This document shows positions 49,304-59,500 of a DNA stretch of 64,000 nucleotides, one piece after another. Origin of the DNA: CAWELS01 sp964468205. Its GTDB lineage: Bacteria > Acidobacteriota > Terriglobia > Bryobacterales > Bryobacteraceae. The DNA is taken from the NCBI GenBank assembly GCA_964468205.1, contig CAYXVG010000008.1:1-64000 (forward strand). Reading direction: 5' to 3'. Made by a program: the position numbers and the translations under genes. Within the stretch, counting starts at the first letter, position 1. The number at the start of each line of letters is the position of its first letter. The notes under the pieces are model-generated. The model did not search any database. It was not told the DNA's origin and saw nothing but the letters and a program-made list of their open reading frames with translations.

Positions 49304-50065
49304 ATGAAAGGCGTAGTACTCGCGGGTGGGACCGGCAGCCGGCTCTACCCGCTCACAAAGATCACGAATAAGCACCTGCTCCCGATCTACGATAAGCCGA
49401 TGATCTTCTATCCGATCATGACGCTTGTAGAGGCCGGGATTCGTAACATCATGATCGTCACGGGGGGCCGCAATTCCGGGGACTTCCTTCGCCTGCTCGC
49501 GAACGGAAGAGAGTTCGGGTTGAAACACCTGGACTACACCTATCAGGAGGGCGAGGGCGGCATCGCCGACGCCTTGAGACTCACCGAACACTTCGCCGAC
49601 GGCGGGCCGATCTGCGTCATGCTGGGCGACAACATAATCGAGAGCAGCATCGCAAGCACGGTGGAGGATTTCCGGAGAAATCCACACGGCGCAAAGCTGC
49701 TCCTCAAGAAGGTGGAGGACGCCCAGCGGTTTGGCGTGGCGGAAATGGACGGGGATCGTATCGTCGGAATCGAGGAGAAGCCCCAGCGCCCGAAGTCCAA
49801 TGCGGCGGTGACGGGTATCTACATGTATGACGAGACGGTCTTCGACAAGGTCGCCCGCCTGGTGCCGTCGGCCCGCGGAGAACTCGAGATCACCGACGTG
49901 AATAACGCTTACATCCACGAGGGTTCGCTCCGGTTTGACTTCCTGGACGGTTGGTGGACCGATGCGGGCACCTTCGAGTCGCTGCGCCGCGCGACAAACC
50001 TGGTAGCCGAGAAGCGCAGGGCGGAAAAGCGGGAGGAACTCGCCGCCGAGGCGGCCAAGATCTAA
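49304..50065 (+). CDS. rmlA: glucose-1-phosphate thymidylyltransferase-type sugar nucleotidyltransferase
   Basis: This 253-residue protein starts MKGVVLAGGTGSRLYPLTKI, the nucleotidyltransferase signature. It continues IYDKPMIFYPIMTLVEAGIR, ICVMLGDNIIESS, GVAEMDGDRIVGIEEKPQRP and FLDGWWTDAGTFESLRRATN, which match RmlA. It lacks about 40 residues of C-terminal extension present in standard RmlA (about 290 residues), so it belongs to the short variant. It makes dTDP-glucose. It is the first gene of the operon with rmlC and rmlB; GGAGG lies 5 nt upstream. Confidence 0.85.
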   Translation: MKGVVLAGGTGSRLYPLTKITNKHLLPIYDKPMIFYPIMTLVEAGIRNIMIVTGGRNSGDFLRLLANGREFGLKHLDYTYQEGEGGIADALRLTEHFADGGPICVMLGDNIIESSIASTVEDFRRNPHGAKLLLKKVEDAQRFGVAEMDGDRIVGIEEKPQRPKSNAAVTGIYMYDETVFDKVARLVPSARGELEITDVNNAYIHEGSLRFDFLDGWWTDAGTFESLRRATNLVAEKRRAEKREELAAEAAKI

Positions 50066-50069
50066 TGGG

Positions 50070-50606
50070 ATGCCGGTAAAAATAGCGATCCCTAATTGCG
50101 AAAAGGGCCTTGGGAGTATCATTCTTAAGCCGGATTCGCCCGACTTAATCGAGGGAGTCCGGATCCAGCCCTATGCGATTTTTCCCGACGACCGCGGATG
50201 CTTCCTCGAGGTTGGGCGATTCAGCCTGGATCTGCTCGACGCCTTCCCTTCCGGTTCGACACAGGTTTCCGCGGCGCTCAGTTTTCCGGGAACGATTAAG
50301 GCGTTTCATTACCACCGCGATCAGACCGACTACTGGGTTCCGGCGGCCGGGATGTTCCAGGTGGCGCTCGTCGACTTGCGGCCGGGGTCACCGAGCTTTG
50401 GACGCCGGAATACGATTTACGCCGGTCTCCTCCGGCCGTGGCGCATCCTCATCCCACCGGGTGTGGGACATGGCTACAAGATCGTCAGCCGGGAGACGGC
50501 AATGCTCGTCTACATTACGGATCGCTATTACAACCCCGAAGACGAGGGCCGCATAGCCTACGATAACCCGAAGATCAACTACGACTGGGAAACACAGTAC
50601 AAATGA
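50070..50606 (+). CDS. rmlC: dTDP-4-dehydrorhamnose 3,5-epimerase-like cupin
   Basis: This 178-residue cupin matches RmlC: DDRGCFLEVGRFSLDLLDAF, PGTIKAFHYHRDQTDYWVPA with catalytic His80, VALVDLRPGSPSFGRRNTIY, then RILIPPGVGHGYKIVSRETA and YNPEDEGRIAYDNPKI. The first 25 residues are unrelated to RmlC. Its position between rmlA and rmlB fits L-rhamnose (or related deoxysugar) synthesis. Starts at 50070, 4 bp after rmlA; the ribosome-binding site is weak. Confidence 0.85.
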   Translation: MPVKIAIPNCEKGLGSIILKPDSPDLIEGVRIQPYAIFPDDRGCFLEVGRFSLDLLDAFPSGSTQVSAALSFPGTIKAFHYHRDQTDYWVPAAGMFQVALVDLRPGSPSFGRRNTIYAGLLRPWRILIPPGVGHGYKIVSRETAMLVYITDRYYNPEDEGRIAYDNPKINYDWETQYK

Positions 50607-51613
50607 AGATTCTCGTAACTGGCGGCGCGGGCTTCATCGGTTCCGCGTTCGTCCGGCTTGCAATGACTTGGCGGCCGGATGCCGAGATTACTGTCCTGGA
50701 CAAGTTAACCTACGCCGGGAACCTGGAAAACCTCGCTTCTGTGTCCTCTGATCCGCGCTACCGTTTCGTTCGCGGCGACATCTGCGTAAGCGGCTTGGTG
50801 GAGGAACTTTTTGAGGATGCGAGGCCGGATGCGGTGGTGCACTTCGCGGCGGAGTCCCATGTCGACCGCAGTATTCTCTCGCCGGCGCCGGTATTCGAAA
50901 CGAACCTACGCGGAACTTTCACGCTGCTCGAAGCGGCCAGGAAACGCAAGGTGAAGCGATTCATTCACGTTTCCACGGACGAGGTTTACGGCGACGTGCA
51001 GCCGCCGGCGCTGGCCGACGAAGAGTATCCGCTGCAGCCCAGCAGCCCATATTCCGCGTCCAAGGCCGGCTCCGATCTGCTGGCGCTGTCTTACGTCAGG
51101 ACCTACGAGACGCCGGCGCTGGTGACCAGGGCTTCCAATAACTACGGTCCTTACCAGTTCCCGGAAAAGCTCATCCCGCTGATGATCTCCAATGCGCTGG
51201 ATAATAGCCCGTTGCCTGTCTACGGTGATGGACTGCAGGTGCGGGACTGGCTTCACGTCGACGATCACTGCCGGGCGCTGTTGGCCGTACTGGAACGCGG
51301 CACGCCTGGCGAGGTCTATAACATCGCTGGAAACTGTTCCCTACCGAACATAGAAGTAGTGAAGCGCATTCTGCGCGTCACGGGGCAGCCTGAGTCTTTG
51401 ATCCAGTTCGTCACGGACCGGCCAGGACACGACCGCCGCTATGCGCTGACCTGCCGGAAACTCGAGCGCGACACGGGATGGTCGCCGCAAGTGACGTTTG
51501 AGAAAGGGCTGGCGGACACCATTCGCTGGTACCAGGAGAACCAGGAATGGGTCCGCCGCGTGAAAACGGGTGAGTATCGCGAATACTACACCCGCAACTA
51601 CGAAAACCGCTAG
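50603..51613 (+). CDS. rmlB: dTDP-glucose 4,6-dehydratase
   Basis: This 336-residue extended short-chain dehydrogenase starts MKILVTGGAGFIGSAFVRLA (GxxGxxG NAD site). The active site is TDE at 125-127 (VSTDEVYGDVQ) and Y150xxxK154 in SPYSASKAGSDLL, followed by TRASNNYGPYQFPEKLIPLM. This is the RmlB-specific set. It converts dTDP-glucose to the 4-keto-6-deoxy sugar. Overlaps rmlC by 4 bp. No rmlD follows within the window, so the final reductase is encoded elsewhere or another deoxysugar is the product. Confidence 0.9.
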   Translation: MKILVTGGAGFIGSAFVRLAMTWRPDAEITVLDKLTYAGNLENLASVSSDPRYRFVRGDICVSGLVEELFEDARPDAVVHFAAESHVDRSILSPAPVFETNLRGTFTLLEAARKRKVKRFIHVSTDEVYGDVQPPALADEEYPLQPSSPYSASKAGSDLLALSYVRTYETPALVTRASNNYGPYQFPEKLIPLMISNALDNSPLPVYGDGLQVRDWLHVDDHCRALLAVLERGTPGEVYNIAGNCSLPNIEVVKRILRVTGQPESLIQFVTDRPGHDRRYALTCRKLERDTGWSPQVTFEKGLADTIRWYQENQEWVRRVKTGEYREYYTRNYENR

Positions 51614-51638
51614 GGGCACGCCGTCCGCAAGGCGGTCC

Positions 51639-54389
51639 TCAGTTGAGTATGAGTTCCACTGACGCGGTGGGGTCGCCCGGTTCCAGGTCTACTTTGAACC
51701 CAAGCTTCTTGCACAAGCCGAGCATGTGCGAGTTCTCGGGATGAATTTCAGCCGTAAGCTTGCCGATGTTCTCCGACTTGGCGACATCGATCAGCCGCTC
51801 CAGCATATGGCGGCCCAGGCCTTTTCCTTGCACAGTGTCGCTGATTACGGCGGCGAACTCGGCCTCGTCGGTTCCGGCAGTGCGATCCAGGCGGCCCACC
51901 CCGATGATCTCGGTCAGTCCAGTGGCTGGGTCCTTTCTCTCGGCAACCAGGGCGATCTCACGGTCATAGTCGATGTGGCAGATCCGCGTTAGCCGCTCGT
52001 GCGCGATGCGCTGAGTGAGCTGCAGCATCTCGAGATAGCGGAAGTAGACGGTCTGCTCGGAAAGGGTTTCATGGAAGCGCACGATGCGCGGCTCATCCTC
52101 CGGCCGGATCGGGCGGATGTCGACCTCTGTTCCGTCGTTCATGGTCCAGGAGGTGACGTACTGGCTGGGGTAGGGCCGGATCGCCAGCTTGGGCAGATCC
52201 TCTTCCTTGGTCTGCGGATCGTGCAGAACGACGCGCGCATCCAGCGCGACCAGAGCTTCGGAGGAGGCGAGCAGCGGGTTGATGTCGATTTCCTTGATCC
52301 ATGCCTGCTCCGCCACGAGGCGACTGAAGCGCACCATCAGGCCTTCGAGAGCCGCGAGGTCCACCGGTTTCCGGCCGCGAACGCCCTTGAGGGCCTTGAA
52401 AATCTTGGTCTGCTCCATCATCCGCCGGGCGAGCGTCGAGTTCAGTGGGGGGAGACCAAGCGAGCGGTCCTTGAAGATTTCGACCAACTGCCCGCCCATC
52501 CCGAACAGAATCGTCGGCCCGAACTGTGGGTCGATGGTGGAGCCGATAATCAACTCGTAGCCGAACATCTTCATCATCGGCTGGACTGTGACGCCGAGAA
52601 AATCGTTTTTGCTGGCTTTCTCGATAACTGCGGACTCAATCAGTTCGAATGCGGAACGGACTGCTTCCGCCGTCTTGAGGTTGAGTTGCACGCCGCCGAC
52701 GTCGGTTTTGTGGGTGATGGTTTCCGAGTGGAGTTTCAACACCACCGGGTAGCCGATCTTCTCGGCCGCCGCCACGGCTTCATCGGAGGAGTTAGCGATC
52801 TCGGAGGGAACGGTGGGGATACCGTATGCCGAGAGCACCTGTTTGGATTCGTGCTCGCTGAGGAGGTCGCGTTTCGCCGATCGCGCGGCGTCAATGATTT
52901 GCTTCACCTTGTCGCGGTCGGACTCTTCGGCGGACTTCCCGGCCGGGAACACCGGCGTCTCGTAGAGACCTCGCAGGTTATAGGTATAGCGCCACATGTA
53001 CTGGAAGGCGCGGGCCGCCGAATCCGGGTAGGGGAAGGAAGGGATGTTGGCCTGGTTCAGGATGCGGTCGCCCGCCTGCACGTCCGGTCCGCCCATCCAG
53101 CTTGCGAGAACCGGCTTGCCGAGGTCGGAATATTTTCGCAGCGCATCGGCGGTGCCGGTGGCGTCGGTCATCGCCTGAGGCGTCAGGACGACCAGCAAGC
53201 CATCACTGTTGGGGTCCTTCGCGGCGATCTCGAGCGATTTGGCATACCGCTCGCCATCGGCGTCTCCGAGAATGTCGATGGGGTTGTTCCGGCTCCAGCT
53301 CTCGGGCAAGAAGCTGTTGAGTTCCTGAAAAGTGGAGGGCGAAAGCTCGGTAAGCTCTCCACCGGCGGAGATCAGAGCGTCGGTCGCAAGGACGGCTGGG
53401 CCGCCCGCATTGGTCACGATCGTGAGTTTCGGACCCTTAGGCCGCGGCTGTTTCGACAGCACATCAGCCATGTAGAAGAGGTCCGAGATGTTCTGGACTC
53501 GCAGCACGCCAGAACGCCGAAAAGCGGAGTCGAGTACATCATCGCTGCCCGTCATGGAGCCGGTGTGGGAGGCAGCGGCTTTGCCGCCGGCGCTCGTGCG
53601 GCCGGCTTTGATCACGATGATCGGCTTGTTGAGCGCGACTTCACGAGCTGCCGATAGGAACGACCGGGCGTCGCCGACCGATTCCATGTAGACAAGAATG
53701 GCCCGGGTCTTTGGATCGTTGCCGAGATAGTCAATAAGATCGCCCCATCCGACGTCCAGCATTGAGCCGATGGAGACGAACGCGCTGAAGCCGACCATTT
53801 CGCGGAAGCTCCAGTCGAGAACGGCCGTGCAGAGGGCGCCGCTTTGGCTAATGAAGCCGATGTTGCCGGGGCGGGCCATCCCGGAAGCGAAAGTGGCATT
53901 CACGCCAGTGGGCGGGGCCATCAGTCCAAGACAGTTTGGACCGATGATGCGGATTCCCGCCTGACGCGCCTCGGCGAGCAACTGCCGCTCGAGCTCCACG
54001 CCCTCCGGCCCCAGTTCCTTGAAGCCTGCGGAAATGACGATAGCCGCTTTGACGCCAACCTCCCCGCACTCCTTGATGACTCCGGGAACGAATTTCGCGC
54101 GGGTGACGACTACGGCGAGGTCAACCTCAGCCGGCACTTCCTTGACGCTTTTGTAGGCTTTGATGCCGAGAACGCTGGGACGCTTGGGATTCACCGGAAA
54201 CACGGCGCCGCCGAACGGCGTGCTAATCAGGTTCCAAAGGGTCGTCCGGCCTACCGAACCGGGGGCCTCGGTGGCTCCGATCACAGCGATGTTCTTCGGT
54301 TTGAAGAAGACATCGAGCGGGTTGGCTTTTCGTTGGTAGATGTTGTGGGCAGTTTCCGTGCCGAGTTTTCCTGGTTTGGAGGAATTCAT
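51639..54389 (-). CDS. NDP-forming acyl-CoA synthetase fused to a GNAT acetyltransferase
   Basis: This 916-residue protein has, in order: CoA-binding domain (FFKPKNIAVIGATEAPGSVG), succinyl-CoA-ligase-like domain with SHTGSMTG (the phosphohistidine position) and NAGGPAVLATDALI, ATP-grasp domain (residues about 500-720; PVVLKLHSETITHKTDVGGV) and a C-terminal GNAT domain with AVISDTVQGKGLGRHMLERL. This four-domain set matches Pat-type protein lysine acetyltransferases and related ADP-forming acetyl-CoA synthetase fusions. The ligase His is retained, so catalysis is possible, unlike classical Pat. It lies convergent to the rml operon with a 25-bp gap. Confidence 0.85.
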   Translation of the reverse strand: MNSSKPGKLGTETAHNIYQRKANPLDVFFKPKNIAVIGATEAPGSVGRTTLWNLISTPFGGAVFPVNPKRPSVLGIKAYKSVKEVPAEVDLAVVVTRAKFVPGVIKECGEVGVKAAIVISAGFKELGPEGVELERQLLAEARQAGIRIIGPNCLGLMAPPTGVNATFASGMARPGNIGFISQSGALCTAVLDWSFREMVGFSAFVSIGSMLDVGWGDLIDYLGNDPKTRAILVYMESVGDARSFLSAAREVALNKPIIVIKAGRTSAGGKAAASHTGSMTGSDDVLDSAFRRSGVLRVQNISDLFYMADVLSKQPRPKGPKLTIVTNAGGPAVLATDALISAGGELTELSPSTFQELNSFLPESWSRNNPIDILGDADGERYAKSLEIAAKDPNSDGLLVVLTPQAMTDATGTADALRKYSDLGKPVLASWMGGPDVQAGDRILNQANIPSFPYPDSAARAFQYMWRYTYNLRGLYETPVFPAGKSAEESDRDKVKQIIDAARSAKRDLLSEHESKQVLSAYGIPTVPSEIANSSDEAVAAAEKIGYPVVLKLHSETITHKTDVGGVQLNLKTAEAVRSAFELIESAVIEKASKNDFLGVTVQPMMKMFGYELIIGSTIDPQFGPTILFGMGGQLVEIFKDRSLGLPPLNSTLARRMMEQTKIFKALKGVRGRKPVDLAALEGLMVRFSRLVAEQAWIKEIDINPLLASSEALVALDARVVLHDPQTKEEDLPKLAIRPYPSQYVTSWTMNDGTEVDIRPIRPEDEPRIVRFHETLSEQTVYFRYLEMLQLTQRIAHERLTRICHIDYDREIALVAERKDPATGLTEIIGVGRLDRTAGTDEAEFAAVISDTVQGKGLGRHMLERLIDVAKSENIGKLTAEIHPENSHMLGLCKKLGFKVDLEPGDPTASVELILN

Positions 54390-54785
54390 TGTCCTGTCTT
54401 CTAACTCCTTAGTTAGCCATCATCGCGCGACCCCAGGGAAGGGGGCAATCGAGGAGGGTTGGCTGTTACAAGCTGTAATTACGCGGGTTCGCGATACTCC
54501 TCGCTACTGCCAGCATTTCATGCAATTGAAGGGCCAGATGCCCCAACCAGCCAAACCGGCGTGCGCGGTCCCCAGATATCCAGGACACAGATGCGTGATT
54601 TAGCCCGATTTTGCAGCGTTCCGCGGTTCGCCGTTTCAAGTGGGGAACCGCCGCCGACAGGAAGCGCTGCCGCTGCGTCAGAACGGGGTTTTTGGGGCAT
54701 ATCCACCTGTTATAGACCCAATTCGCGGTATTCCGATGCCGCCTCAAAACTGTACTGTCTTATACTCACACATAGGAGATGATCT
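54390..54785. other. 396-bp non-coding stretch between the synthetase and aldo-keto reductase genes
   Basis: It contains the promoters of both divergent genes. TATACT at 54761-54766 could be the -10 of the reductase gene. Short frames in the middle have biased composition and no family pattern. No RNA gene was recognised. Confidence 0.4.
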
Positions 54786-55709
54786 ATGGAACGCCGCAAA
54801 TTTCTCAAGTCTAGTCTGGCAGGAAGTCTCGCTCTGCAGAGCATCCGCGCCGGCGAACCGCTCCCGAAACGGAACTTTAAGGATGATGTCCAGTTGTCCG
54901 TGATAGCCTTTGGCGGCATTGTCGTTGTCGGCTTGGATCAGGCCATAGCCGACCGCACTGTGGCGGATTCAGTGGAACGTGGAGTGAACTATTTCGACGT
55001 CGCGCCGTCCTACGGGAAGGGCGAAGCGGAGATTAAGCTAGGCCCGGCACTTAAGCCGTTCCGCAAGGAGTCTTTCCTGGCCTGCAAGACGCAGAAGAGG
55101 GATGCGAAGGGGGCGCGCGAGGAACTCGAGACCTCGCTCAAACGGCTCCACACGGACTATTTCGACCTCTATCAGTTTCATGCGGTGAGCAGCATGGACG
55201 ATGTCAAACGGATATTGGGCCCCGGGGGCGCAGCGGAACTGTTTGTAAAGGCACGGGAAGAAGGCAAGGCCCGCTACTTGGGCTTCTCGGCGCACTCGGC
55301 GGAGGCGGCGATCGCCTTAATGGATGGCATGAAGTTGGATTCCGTTCTGTTTCCGGTGAACTACGTCTGCTATGCCCAGGGCAATTTCGGTCCCCAGATT
55401 CTCGCCAAGGCGAAGGAAAAGGGGATGGCCCGCCTGGCCCTGAAGGCAATGGCAAAGACCCGCATCCAAAACGGCCAAGATCGCCCCCGCAAGAAATGCT
55501 GGTACGTTCCGTTGGAAGACCGGGAAGAGGCGGCGCGGGGCCTCCGGTTCACGCTTTCGCAGGACATTACCTCCGCCGTCCCTCCCGGCGACGAGGAACT
55601 CTACGCCATGGCGCTGGACATCGCCTCCACCATGACGCCGATGCCGGCCGCCGAACAGAGGGCTCTGCTCGCGTCGAGCAAGGGGATCGAACCGATCTTT
55701 CGGGCCTAG
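54786..55709 (+). CDS. aldo-keto reductase with Tat signal
   Basis: This 307-residue protein has a twin-arginine signal (MERRKFLKSSLAGSLALQSI). The barrel shows AKR features: GVNYFDVAPSYGKGEAEIKL (Asp and catalytic Tyr), FLACKTQKRDAKGAREELET (Lys), LDLYQFHAVSS-like FDLYQFHAVSSM with the His and then KARYLGFSAHSAEAAIALMD. The catalytic Asp-Tyr-Lys-His set is present. C-terminal NADP-binding is short, and FTLSQDITSAVPPGDEELY fits the last strand. Exported AKRs without a cytosolic cofactor source are unusual; a cofactor may be bound before export by Tat. AGGAG lies 8 nt before the ATG. Confidence 0.8.
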   Translation: MERRKFLKSSLAGSLALQSIRAGEPLPKRNFKDDVQLSVIAFGGIVVVGLDQAIADRTVADSVERGVNYFDVAPSYGKGEAEIKLGPALKPFRKESFLACKTQKRDAKGAREELETSLKRLHTDYFDLYQFHAVSSMDDVKRILGPGGAAELFVKAREEGKARYLGFSAHSAEAAIALMDGMKLDSVLFPVNYVCYAQGNFGPQILAKAKEKGMARLALKAMAKTRIQNGQDRPRKKCWYVPLEDREEAARGLRFTLSQDITSAVPPGDEELYAMALDIASTMTPMPAAEQRALLASSKGIEPIFRA

Positions 55710-55924
55710 TTTGGGTTTGTTTTGAAAAATCGGGAATCCGGTCGATGATCTGCTCGGCAAGTCCGCGAAAGTCTTTGTAGGAGTCGAGAACCGCCTTGGC
55801 ATGGGCGCCGATAGCGCCATCCGCCCTTTCCAGGTCTTCCATCCGCAGCTCTAAGATACGGCGTCGAGACCGGTGCCGCGAGAGGCTGAGTTGGTATCGT
55901 AGTCGATAGGCGGATTTCGCAACT
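55710..55924. other. gap with a possible minus-strand short reading frame
   Basis: A minus-strand frame starting at the ATG 55842 reads MEDLERADGAIGAHAKAVLD, then SYKDFRGLAEQIIDRIPDFS and KQTQT. It looks protein-like for about 45 residues but then runs antisense through the reductase gene. It lacks a ribosome-binding site. I call no gene. Confidence 0.25.
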
Positions 55925-56593
55925 GTGCTGGAAGTGACCGACCTCCGGAAGGAATACCCGACGCCGAGGGGAACGCTGAGGGTGATAGAGGAGGCGACGT
56001 TCTCCTTGTCGCCGGGAGAGGCCGCGTCTATCATGGGGCCGTCCGGCAGCGGCAAGAGCACGCTGCTCTACATCCTTGGAGCGCTGGACACGCCGAGTGG
56101 CGGCCGGGTCCGGCTCGATGACAGGGATCCCTTCCAGTTGCAGGGAAACGAGCTCGCAGCGTTCCGCAACCGGTCAATAGGATTCGTGTTCCAGGATCAT
56201 TGTCTACTGCCGCAGTGCTCCGTGCTCGAGAATGTGCTGGTACCGACCCTTGTGTCCGGTCCGGATTCCGAAGTCGAGGGACGGGCGCGAGAGCTGCTTG
56301 ACGCCGTGGGCCTCTCCGATCGCATGACCCACCGGCCGGCTGAGCTTTCGGGCGGCGAGAAGCAGCGGGTCGCCATTGCGCGCGCCCTAATCCGGCAGCC
56401 GCGGCTGGTGCTTTGCGATGAGCCTACCGGTAATCTGGATCAGGCGACCGCAGATACCGTGGCCGCACTGCTGATCGAGCTTCACGAAGAACAGCAGTCG
56501 ATCCTCATTGCCGTCACCCACAGCTTGCATCTCGCCAGCCGGTTCCCGCTCCGATTTGAGCTGCGGAACGGGCGGCTGCGGAGCGCGAACTAA
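55925..56593 (+). CDS. ABC transporter ATP-binding protein (LolD/MacB type)
   Basis: This 222-residue ATPase has Walker A GPSGSGKS (38-45), Q-loop region IGFVFQDHCLLPQCSVLENV, signature LSGGEKQRVAIARAL, Walker B RLVLCDEPTGNLD and the H-switch IAVTHS. The VFQDHxLLPxxxVLENV segment places it with LolD/MacB-type ATPases that drive lipoprotein release or envelope efflux (type VII ABC). The permease begins 3 bp downstream. Start is GTG at 55925 with no strong ribosome-binding site. Confidence 0.88.
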   Translation: MLEVTDLRKEYPTPRGTLRVIEEATFSLSPGEAASIMGPSGSGKSTLLYILGALDTPSGGRVRLDDRDPFQLQGNELAAFRNRSIGFVFQDHCLLPQCSVLENVLVPTLVSGPDSEVEGRARELLDAVGLSDRMTHRPAELSGGEKQRVAIARALIRQPRLVLCDEPTGNLDQATADTVAALLIELHEEQQSILIAVTHSLHLASRFPLRFELRNGRLRSAN

Positions 56594-56596
56594 CCG

Positions 56597-59500
56597 ATGC
56601 GACCCACTACCCTGGTCTGGCGGGGACTGGTTCACTACTGGCGGACAAACCTGGCCGTGACGGCGGGCGTCGCCACCGCGGTGGCGGTGCTGGCCGGCGC
56701 CTTGCTGGTTGGAGAATCCGTTCGGACCAGCTTACGCAATATCGTTTTGGATCGGCTGGGGAACACTGGTTCGGCCCTTGCATCGAACACGTTCTTACGC
56801 GCCGAACTGGCCGCTGCGTTCGACGACGCCACTCCGCTTATCTCACTCACGGGAGTCGCCCGCGACCAGGCGACGGGCCGGTTTGCAGCGGGGGTGAACA
56901 TCTACGCGGTGGACGATCGTTTCTGGTCCTTTCATCGAACGGACCGCTCCGGACCGCCCAGAGGGGAGGCGTGGCTCAGCGAGCCGCTGGCCGAGGAGTT
57001 GGGGATCGCGGAGGGTGATGGCCTGCTGGTGGGATTCGAAGAGCAATCGTACATCCCCGCTGAGTCAGTTCACGGCCGCAAAGAGGATAGTACCAGGACT
57101 TTACGCTTCACCTTTGCCGGAGTTGTCCCGCGCGAGGAGGCCGGGGAGTTCTCCCTCGCCGTACACCAAGGGACGGTAAAGGCGGTATTCGTTTCGCTCG
57201 AAGACCTGCAGAGCGAACTCGGCATGGAGGGGCAAGCGAATCTGATTCTGGTGGCGCCGGAGGTCGAAAATCCGCCACGGATTCTCTCCCGGTCTTTCGC
57301 GCTTGCGGATATGGGCCTCCGGCTGCTATCACTGCCCGCCCAGGGTGTGATCCAGATCGAAGCCCGAAGTGGAATTCTGCCTGACAGCCTGGCGGCGGTT
57401 ATCGAACAGACCATCCGCAATGCCGGATTTCAGCCAACCCGGGTGCTCACCTATCTGGCGAACACTATGCGGCAAGGCGACCGGGAGATACCGTATTCGC
57501 TGGTAGCCGCTACGTCGGAGGTGGAACCGGCTGACAGTGAGGCACAGATATTCCTGAACCGCTGGGCGGCCCGCGACCTCGGGGCTTCGATCGGGGACAC
57601 AATTGAGCTTGACTACTACCTCTGGCGCGATGACAACCGGCTGGAGACCGCCTCGGCCAGCTTCCGTTTGGCGGGGGTACGGCCCTTGGAGCGCGATGCC
57701 GAACTGGCGCCCGAGTATCCGGGCATTACGGATTCGGAGGACGTCACCGACTGGGATCCGCCGTTTCCCGTGGATCTCAACCGCATCCGCCCGCAGGATG
57801 AGGAGTATTGGGACGAGTATCGCACCACACCCAAAGCCTTCCTGCCGCTCGACACGGGACAGGAGCTTTGGAGCTCCCGCTGGGGGAGCTTGACGGCAAT
57901 CCGGGTTCCGGTTCCAAGCGAGGAATCCGCCGCCGGTGCACTTTCGAAGTTGCAGCAGGAGCTGCTGGAGGCGATTAACCCGCTGGAACACGGCCTTCGC
58001 ATCCTACCAGCGCGGCAGCTCGGGCTAGAGGGATCTCGCGGCGCCACCGATTTCGGCGAGTATTTCGTCTATTTCAGCTTCTTTTTGGTTGTGTCGGCGC
58101 TGCTGCTCGCCGGCCTGTTCTTCCGCCTGGGCGTAGAACAGCGGGTGCGGGAAACGGGGCTGCTGGAAGCCGTGGGAATACCGCCGGCGCAGGTCCTGCG
58201 GCTGTTCGCGATCGAGGGCCTGGTGTTGGCGATTCTTGGGGCGCTGCTGGGCTGCGCCGGAGCCATCGCCTACTGCGAACTCATCCTTTACGGATTGCGC
58301 ACCTGGTGGGTGGACGCGGTGGGAACCACCGATATCGAGTTGGCAGCAGACCCGCTCTGGTTGGCCGCCGGCGCGCTTGGCGGCGTCATCGCGGCATTCA
58401 TTGCGCTCTTTCTGACGCTTCGATCTTTAGGGAAAATCAGTCCCCGGAGCCGGCTAGGGGGTGTCGTCGCCCCAGTTGGGCACGCAAGCGGCCGGGCCCG
58501 CCGGTTCCGGCAAGCCGGCGCAGCCTCCGGAGTTCTCGCCTTCTTACTGCTTGGATCCGCGGCCACCGGCGTTCTGCCGCAGGCGGCGGGATTTTTTGGA
58601 GCCGGCACATTACTGCTCATCGCCGCGCTCTGCTTCCTGCGCGTTTGGATCGAGGCGCGCGGCGTGGCATCCGTGGGCGGCGCGGGCCTGGTGGCGGTTT
58701 TGCGGCTCGGATTCCGGAATGCCGCCTACCGGCCGGGGCGAACGGTGTTGGCGGTAGGCTTGCTGGCCGCGGCTATCTTCCTTATCATCGCGGTGGACTC
58801 GTTCCGGCTGACCGAACCGGAAGATCTGGCGAACCCGCAGTCTCCCACGGGGGGATTCCGGTTGATAGCCGAATCCGCCCTGCCCGTATACCAGAACCCG
58901 TCTACTGGTCATGGGCGGGAGGCGCTGGCCCTCGACGATCTTGAAGAGGTATCCATCGTACCGTTCCGCCTCCGGGCGGGCGACGACGTGAGCTGCCTGA
59001 ACCTTTACCGTCCCGAGAACCCGCGAGTGCTGGGGGCGACACGCGATTTTCTCGAAAGCAACCGATTCCGGTTTCAGGCGTCGCTGGCCGGGACGGAAGC
59101 CGAACGAGCCAATCCCTGGAGGCTGTTGATGCGCCCGCCCGCGGACGGGGTGATTCCCGCGGCGGTGGCGGCGAACTCGATGACCTACATCTTGCATCGC
59201 GAGCTTGGCGACACGATTGAGATCCCAGTGGCGGGGCGCACGGTGCGTCTCCGCTTGGTGGCGGCGCTCGCCGACAGCGTCTTCCAACGGGAACTGATCA
59301 TCTCCGAGGAGAACTTCCGCTCAGCCTTCGCGGATCTCGGAGGGTATCGCGTTTTTCTCATTGAAACGCCGGAGGCCGCGGCTCAAACCGTGACGGACAG
59401 GTTGGAAGACTATCTTTCGGATTACGGCTTCGACGTGGTTTCCACCCGCGACACCCTGGCTCGTTTCCACCGCATCGAGAACACGTATCTGTCCACATTC

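Noticed and set aside
54466..54747. Minus-strand frames in the 54.4-54.8 kb gap
   Set aside because: No family pattern; composition is typical of non-coding DNA. Treated as intergenic.
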